Part shown: positions 59,452 through 64,000 of the stretch, piece by piece
How the letters are laid out: every line of letters starts with the position of its first letter
Numbering within the stretch: position 1 is the first letter of the stretch
DNA from: Heyndrickxia shackletonii
GTDB taxonomy: Bacteria; Bacillota; Bacilli; Bacillales; Bacillaceae_C
Direction: 5' to 3'
Length of the DNA: 64,000 bases
NCBI RefSeq assembly: GCF_001420715.1
Contig: NZ_LJJC01000004.1
Location: forward strand, 2,448,185 to 2,512,184
Made by a program: the position numbers and the translations under genes
Notes under the pieces: generated by a model
Told to the model about the DNA's origin: nothing
The model's input: only the letters and a program-made list of their open reading frames with translations
Databases searched by the model: none

Positions 59452-60090
59452 TTATTTTCTGCCGGCAACCCACTTCATACCCCAGCCATATGCTCGGTCC
59501 ATATCTTGATGGCCATTGAAGTATTCCACCAAACGCTGTACTTTAAAAGTTTCGTTTTTAACATTTTCAATCATGGCAATCGCACACATGATTTTACCAT
59601 TACGGTGTTCGTCCAATTTTACCTCGATGTCAGGACCAGAAGGATACTTAATCGTTACGATTCCATCCGCCTGCGACCAGTTCGCTACTCCTTCATAGAT
59701 AAACGAATACACTAGAACTCTTTTAATATCTTGAATTTTATTCCCATTAATTCGTAAGTTTTCTCCACCTGAAACTGCCCCTGTCCGATCATCCCCGTCA
59801 AGCTCCATATAGGGAACACCACGGAAAGAACCGAATGAATTTCCAAGTGCCTGCACGCATCCCTTTTCACCATTTTTTAACTCATATAAACAACCTAAAT
59901 CCAGATCGACACCTGCATTCCCTTTTCCGAACAATGCAGAAAAGAAGCCCCCTGAATTTTTCGTTTGCTGATTCCAATTTAGATTAACGAGAATTTCACC
60001 AATAGATTGCGTATTGCTTTTTGTAAGATTAATAGACTGCCCTTTTTTTGTTAATTCGACTTTACTTAAATTTACCAACGGTCGCTCCAC
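59452..60090 (-). CDS. TerD-domain (TerA-like) stress protein
   Basis: A 212-residue TerD/TerA-like protein. VNLSKVELTKKGQSINLTK opens it, LVNLNWNQ and GVDLDLGCLYELKNGEKGCVQALG form the first calcium-binding sheet, PYMELDGDDRTGAVSGGENLRING supplies the acidic metal loop, and IKRVLVYSFIYEGVANWSQADGIVTI follows. Family members belong to tellurite and envelope stress systems, usually in ter clusters; here it stands alone. The start lies behind GGTGGAGCGACC-like sequence. Confidence 0.88.
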   Translation of the reverse strand: MERPLVNLSKVELTKKGQSINLTKSNTQSIGEILVNLNWNQQTKNSGGFFSALFGKGNAGVDLDLGCLYELKNGEKGCVQALGNSFGSFRGVPYMELDGDDRTGAVSGGENLRINGNKIQDIKRVLVYSFIYEGVANWSQADGIVTIKYPSGPDIEVKLDEHRNGKIMCAIAMIENVKNETFKVQRLVEYFNGHQDMDRAYGWGMKWVAGRK

Positions 60091-60409
60091 CTTTTCATAT
60101 ATACTATATTTTCATTATATCAATTAATGGTAAATATGGAATGATTATAGCGAATTTTGCTGAAGAAAAGGATGAGGATTCATATGGGGATGCAGAGACG
60201 ATTTGAGGATTGAGGGGCCACATGCGTAAAATTTCCAATTCCTTATTACGTATCTTTTACTTCCATCTCCCATCATTTTCGATAAAACGCTGCCTGACTG
60301 ACCCCTATGGAATATTACTTGACAGGTTAAGATTCTGGGAAAAGATAAGTTAGTCCATTCAATATTAAGCAAAAAGGTCTAATGAGACTACCTAATAGCA
60401 CCTTCATTG

Positions 60410-60904
60410 TTATTCAACAGTTTCATTATCACCAATCAAATCAAAAATATAGTTATAATCAAACTTAGAATCTACAATTTTATAATATCCTGTTCCCTTG
60501 AACCCATGTGTAGTAGAACCAATATAAAGGACAGTAGGGTTATCTATATATATATCTGAGATAAATATCTTTGTTGACTGTTTAAACTCTAACATCCCTG
60601 TTAAATAGGTTCCATTTCCTTTATTAGGAGATAATGTTAGTTTATCATTATCCTTTAAAGGTATTAATTTTAGATTGCTAAAGTATTCCAAAACTAAGCC
60701 CAACGTTTTCGATTCATGGCATTTTCCATTGACTGGTTCACCATTAGGGAGATTTTTTGTAATATGAAAGTCTACTAAGGATTCGGATGCGTACTCCTTA
60801 ATAGGATTGAAGGGAATCTTATAATATATGTAATTCTGATAAAGATATAATGATAGTAAAATTACTATACATAACCCGAATGCTAACCACTTAAATCTTT
60901 TCAT
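60410..60904 (-). CDS. Membrane-anchored extracytoplasmic hypothetical protein
   Basis: About 164 residues, start ATG 60904 behind AAAGGAG (the frame to 60949 covers it). One N-terminal helix (WLAFGLCIVILLSLYLYQNYIYY) anchors a domain rich in beta-strands outside the membrane. A lone cysteine lies in NGKCHES. Family not recognised. Single gene; the 320 bp between it and the TerA-like gene contain no supported feature. Confidence 0.65.
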   Translation of the reverse strand: MKRFKWLAFGLCIVILLSLYLYQNYIYYKIPFNPIKEYASESLVDFHITKNLPNGEPVNGKCHESKTLGLVLEYFSNLKLIPLKDNDKLTLSPNKGNGTYLTGMLEFKQSTKIFISDIYIDNPTVLYIGSTTHGFKGTGYYKIVDSKFDYNYIFDLIGDNETVE

Positions 60905-61423
60905 ATTTATTACCAACTCCTTTCGTTTCATCCTTGAGATTTTTATCATATATTTCGATCATCGAACTGCTGGCTCTATGTTGCTGCTTACAAGTACCCT
61001 TTTGACTGTTTCGTAATTTTTGTTTCAGCTTTATTTACATTCACTGCTCGACTAAATATTTTTAACCACTTTCTGAAAGTCCATATCCTTTTCAGATTGC
61101 TATTAACCTCCCATCATAATACAAACTATCAACAATTTTACATTCTGTATATTCATTTATATGCTATACTTTTCCATTTTAAATGTAGCACAGTCAATTA
61201 TTTGAAACACCATTTAAGTGCATTCGTGCGGAGAATTTTATCAACAGCTTGTTCATCAAAAAACTGAATCCATTCAATATCGGCATACACAAATGCCATT
61301 GCACTTGTTGGTGAATCTGTTCCAAACTTTAGAGCCAGCAATATCAATTGATACGTTATCTGAAGAAAGACTACCACTGGCTTTGGTCGTGTTGAGTTAC
61401 ATACTTGAAACACAAAGAAAAGG

Positions 61424-61452
61424 ACACTTTCTTTACTAGGAAAAGTGCCCGT
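61424..61452. terminator. Hairpin downstream of the CGNR gene
   Basis: GGACACTTT and AAAGTGCCC pair around an 11-base loop, with TTTTCTTTG on the minus strand. A nearer imperfect hairpin (61499-61524) may act first. The 60950-61420 stretch has no supported gene. Confidence 0.5.
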
Positions 61453-61520
61453 TTGTGGATGTTTGAAAAGATGTTGGCATTGTGCCATTTTAAGCAAAAA
61501 TAACTCCGTATTAGGAGCTA

Positions 61521-62087
61521 TTATTTTTTATTATGATAAAATCGCTTTGCTTTTGCTCGATTCCCGCAGTCTGCCATCGAACACCAACGTCTGCTGCGAT
61601 TGCGGCTTGTATCGAAAAAAAGCCAACCACACGGATACCCTTCACACTTTTTCACCCTGCTTAGTTCTTTTTCAGAAGTAAGAATGTCTATAGCAGATTG
61701 AACAATCGGTGGAAGCATTCCGTCTAATCTTTCTTCACCATTCAAAAATTCCAATGAAAATTTATTTTCACCAGGCACTATTCGCATCATCCCGTAAGCA
61801 TTGGCTAAGGCTTCATTAAAAATGGAAAGATCTTTAGAGGCTGGTGTTTCATCGTTTGATACTAGACTAAAAATTTGGAAAATCGCTTCCCGCAGCTCAA
61901 TAGCTTGTTGGAGAACCTCTTCTGCCTTAGAAGGTTGATTTTCTGCTTTTTTTAGTAGTGAAAGCGATTGTTGTTTGGTAAGGATATTAGCATGCAAACT
62001 CCAGTTTACCAGCTTCTCGTAACTCGTGAGTAACTCCTGTGATTTCTCACTGCTATCGTGCCAACTTACTGTATTGGCAAAATCCAA
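61521..62087 (-). CDS. CGNR zinc finger (ABATE domain) protein, N-terminus probably lost
   Basis: A 188-residue protein. The ABATE start motif appears as DFANTVSWHDSSEKSQELL right at the TTG start, whereas intact relatives have about 15-20 residues (…GDxLCLDFANT) before it. The C-terminal CGNR finger is complete: KKCEGYPCGWLFFDTSRNRSRRWCSMADCGNRAKAKRFY. Presumed DNA-binding regulator. An AGGAG box lies six bases before the TTG, so a shortened product may be made. A dinB fragment begins head-to-head about 40 bp away. Confidence 0.8.
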   Translation of the reverse strand: MDFANTVSWHDSSEKSQELLTSYEKLVNWSLHANILTKQQSLSLLKKAENQPSKAEEVLQQAIELREAIFQIFSLVSNDETPASKDLSIFNEALANAYGMMRIVPGENKFSLEFLNGEERLDGMLPPIVQSAIDILTSEKELSRVKKCEGYPCGWLFFDTSRNRSRRWCSMADCGNRAKAKRFYHNKK

Positions 62088-62122
62088 ATCATCTCCTACT
62101 CGATTTTGCGTGCTATCAACAT

Positions 62123-62443
62123 ACAGGTTTTTTCAGATATTTAAAAACATTGGCTGCACATACGGATCATGTCCGCTATCACATGTGGGGTACCAATGAA
62201 ATCTTAAAAAATGGGAAACAACCGAAAATGGATTGGGGAAAGAGTTGGGAAATTCATTCTGTAGATGAACAGCAATGGAACCGAATTCAGGAAGGATTGC
62301 GAAATGAATACTTAACACTGTTGGAATCGATTGACGTTATAGAATGGAATGAACCACTGGCCAATGAACTGTTATCTTCTTTGGCTCATTCAGCCTATCA
62401 TCTAGGAGCCATTCGACAAATGTTAAAAGTAGTCAAGGTGTAG
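62123..62443 (+). pseudogene. C-terminal part of a DinB-family protein
   Basis: The plus frame from about 62123 reads FRYLKTLAAHTDHVRYHMWG and ends WNEPLANELLSSLAHSAYHL...IRQMLKVVKV, matching the second half of DinB/YfiT four-helix metal proteins, including AHTDHVR and SAYHLGAIRQ with metal-type His residues. The first 60-70 residues are missing and the upstream sequence belongs to the opposite-strand CGNR gene. Confidence 0.7.
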
Positions 62444-62689
62444 TTTTGACATAAAGTTTGATCATTTACTGCGTATCGGTACTTGTAGACGTAAAGGTGC
62501 ACTTGTCGATTTTGGGGCAATCTGTCCTATATATATAATCAACCCCACACTGATGGGGTTCGCACATCCATATTAAAGTCAAATCTAATATAAATTAACA
62601 TAGATTCTTTTCAGGAAGCAGCAGTAAATTAAATCTCCGTGGCCTCTCAATCCGTGAATCGTTTCTGTACCACATAAGTGCAAAAAACT

Positions 62690-62730
62690 GACCTATTGAA
62701 CTCTAATACTTGAGTGTTCAATAGGTCTGA
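62690..62730 (-). terminator. Terminator downstream of folE
   Basis: GACCTATTGAA and TTCAATAGGTC form an 11-bp stem; the minus strand continues AGTTTTTTGC. The 62444-62689 stretch shows only a short AACCCC/GGGGTT hairpin near 62543-62561. Confidence 0.8.
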
Positions 62731-62832
62731 AATTTATTCTCATTTATCTATCCCTGAACTTAAACATATTTTTCAACGTTATAGGGAACGAGTCATTCTA
62801 CTAAAGTTGAAGCATAAAAGTCTGTGCGAAAG

Positions 62833-63435
62833 CTACTTCATCTTAGCTAGTTGAATAGAAGAAAGGACATCTTTCTTATCAATGTCTCCAAGACTAGCAG
62901 TTGTAATTGTAGCGGACTGATGTTTTTTTACCCCGCGAACTTTCATACAGAAATGTTCCGCTTTAATCATAACAAATACCCCTTTAGCATTTAATTGCTC
63001 ATACAAATATGCTGCCACTTCATTTGTAAGTCGTTCTTGAATTTGTGGTCGGGAAGCGAAATAATCCAAAACTCTTGCCCCTTTGGATAGTCCCATTACT
63101 CTATCATTTGGAAGATAGGCAATGGTTGCCGTTCCAACAAAAGGCTGAAAATGATGCTCGCATAAAGAGCTAAAAGGAATATTTTCTATTACTACAAGCT
63201 CTCTTGATGTATTTTTATCTAATGGGAATGTTGTAATATTAGGCGGATTGGAAAATAATCCATTACATGTTTCATTTACAAGCATTTTAGCTACTCTTTC
63301 TGGCGTGTCTTTAATAGAGGGATCATTTAAATCTAATCCAAGTTCCTCTATAATACTAGCAAAATGCTGTGAAATTTTTTGCTTTTTTATTTCTACATCA
63401 ATCTCTTTATTTTCAACCGTATATACGTGGTTCAT
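62833..63435 (-). CDS. folE: GTP cyclohydrolase I (FolE)
   Basis: A 200-residue enzyme. PSIKDTPERVAKMLVNE near residue 40, PFSSLCEHHFQPFVGTATIAYLPN near 88 (zinc Cys and His), GLSKGARVLDYFASRPQIQERLT near 115 and HFCMKVRGVKKHQSATITT near 160 are complete family motifs. It makes dihydroneopterin triphosphate from GTP. It starts three bases after queE, so it probably feeds preQ0/queuosine synthesis rather than, or as well as, folate. Confidence 0.95.
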   Translation of the reverse strand: MNHVYTVENKEIDVEIKKQKISQHFASIIEELGLDLNDPSIKDTPERVAKMLVNETCNGLFSNPPNITTFPLDKNTSRELVVIENIPFSSLCEHHFQPFVGTATIAYLPNDRVMGLSKGARVLDYFASRPQIQERLTNEVAAYLYEQLNAKGVFVMIKAEHFCMKVRGVKKHQSATITTASLGDIDKKDVLSSIQLAKMK

Positions 63436-63438
63436 CGT

Positions 63439-64000
63439 TTAAACACCCCGCTTATTTGCCCAAACTAATGCGTGTAGTTGCGGTAAAGCTCGTACACCAT
63501 TCATTTCAGGATCTTCCATCACTTTACTCCATAACCAATCAAGAGACATAAGTAATCGTGATGAAATATCACCTGATTCATAAGGATCTTTATTCCCTAC
63601 CGATAAATAAAAATCAATAGCATCATATCGTTTATGGACCATTCTGGCATAATCAAAATCCTCATCATTAAAGACAACTACTTTTAGACTGATTCTTTTT
63701 CCTGCTAAATTTTCTATAATACTATCTAATACATCAAAGTCCGTATTCATCCCGCTGCTAGGAGGTTTCGGGCTAATCGTTAAATCATCCACTGACCGAA
63801 ACCAATCTTGCCAACGGCTTCCTTGTGTTTCTAATCCTACTTTTATATCGTGCTCATGTAATAGTTCAATGAATTCCATCATCGGTTTTCCGATTAAAGC
63901 GGGATTTCCTCCACTGATTGTCACGTGATTAAAATTTTGATTTCCAAGCTGCTTTAGTTCGTGAAAAATTTCCGATGGAGTTAGTAATCTAATATTATCT
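63439..64000 (-). CDS. queE: 7-carboxy-7-deazaguanine synthase (QueE), N-terminus beyond window
   Basis: The frame is open from 64000 to the stop at 63439, at least 186 residues. NHVTISGGNPAL, GLETQGSRWQDW, DDLTISPKPPSSGM and LKVVVFNDEDFDYA are QueE motifs. The radical-SAM CxxxCxxC cluster must lie beyond the right edge. QueE contracts 6-carboxytetrahydropterin to carboxydeazaguanine on the way to queuosine. With folE it forms part of a preQ0 operon whose other genes (queD, queC) should lie beyond 64000. Confidence 0.93.
   Translation of the reverse strand, partial: DNIRLLTPSEIFHELKQLGNQNFNHVTISGGNPALIGKPMMEFIELLHEHDIKVGLETQGSRWQDWFRSVDDLTISPKPPSSGMNTDFDVLDSIIENLAGKRISLKVVVFNDEDFDYARMVHKRYDAIDFYLSVGNKDPYESGDISSRLLMSLDWLWSKVMEDPEMNGVRALPQLHALVWANKRGV

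Noticed and set aside
60145-60372. Minus-strand 75-residue frame downstream of the small membrane-anchored gene
   Set aside because: No ribosome binding site, odd composition, and no recognisable family.
61198-61497. Minus-strand frame ending SPTSAMAFVYADIEWIQFFDEQ... that looks partly protein-like
   Set aside because: No start signal and a hairpin inside it. It may be a gene fragment, but I cannot name a family.

Overview
The window looks like a chromosomal segment of a low-GC Gram-positive spore-former relative (Bacillaceae). Genes start with strong AGGAGG-type ribosome binding sites and often with TTG or GTG. Several families are Bacillus-typical: OpuC osmolyte ABC system, GbsR-type regulator, YesM/YesN two-component pair, CcpA cre sites, PyrR attenuator, YjbQ, CGNR and CWC proteins. 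Genus and species cannot be fixed from the sequence alone. No rRNA, tRNA, CRISPR array or intact insertion sequence was seen.

Region 1 (1-17 kb) is mostly single genes: a GNAT acetyltransferase running off the left edge, MFS exporters, an rRNA uracil methyltransferase, nitroreductases, an acyltransferase, a phasin-like protein followed by an AarF/UbiB kinase, a luciferase-like oxidoreductase, a beta-lactamase-like hydrolase and a sirtuin. The MFS gene at 3.6-4.9 kb has a PyrR-type attenuator leader, which ties an otherwise anonymous transporter to pyrimidine metabolism.

Region 2 (17-31 kb, all minus strand) is a fructosamine (Amadori product) and lysine catabolic locus. An E. coli-like frlB/frlC/frlD set (deglycase, epimerase, kinase) lies with a second epimerase, an amidohydrolase, a YjbQ protein and two GntR/UTRA regulators. 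Downstream are lysine 6-dehydrogenase, a LysP-type permease, an MFS permease and a second SIS-domain enzyme. Fructoselysine would be phosphorylated and split into glucose 6-phosphate and lysine, and the lysine oxidised. The locus carries damage (a frameshift in its first gene, a dead second kinase) and has a Tn3 transposase remnant beside its promoter end. The promoter region holds 30-bp-phased TTTATACC repeats.

Region 3 (31-36 kb) has MFS, DUF4386, an XRE regulator with a membrane partner, and a nucleoside transporter. Region 4 (36-46 kb) is a beta-galactoside operon: YesN/YesM-type response regulator and kinase, lipoprotein binding protein, two ABC permeases and LacZ, with cre sites and tandem operator-like repeats; it lacks its own ATPase gene. 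Region 5 (46-50 kb) has an M20 peptidase, a decaying MerR/MFS pair and a quinone oxidoreductase.

Region 6 (50-56 kb) is a GbsR-type regulator and the opuCA-CB-CC-CD operon. Between opuCC and opuCD lies a minisatellite of thirteen anchors spaced exactly 52 bp apart, which is the most unusual structure in the window. Region 7 (55-64 kb) holds a second copy of a roughly 530-bp intergenic repeat also found at 0.7-1.2 kb, a helical-backbone metal-receptor protein, an HxlR-controlled redox operon with three matching palindromic operators, a TerA-like protein, remnants of dinB and a CGNR gene fused head to head, and the start of a preQ0 synthesis operon (folE, queE) cut by the right edge.
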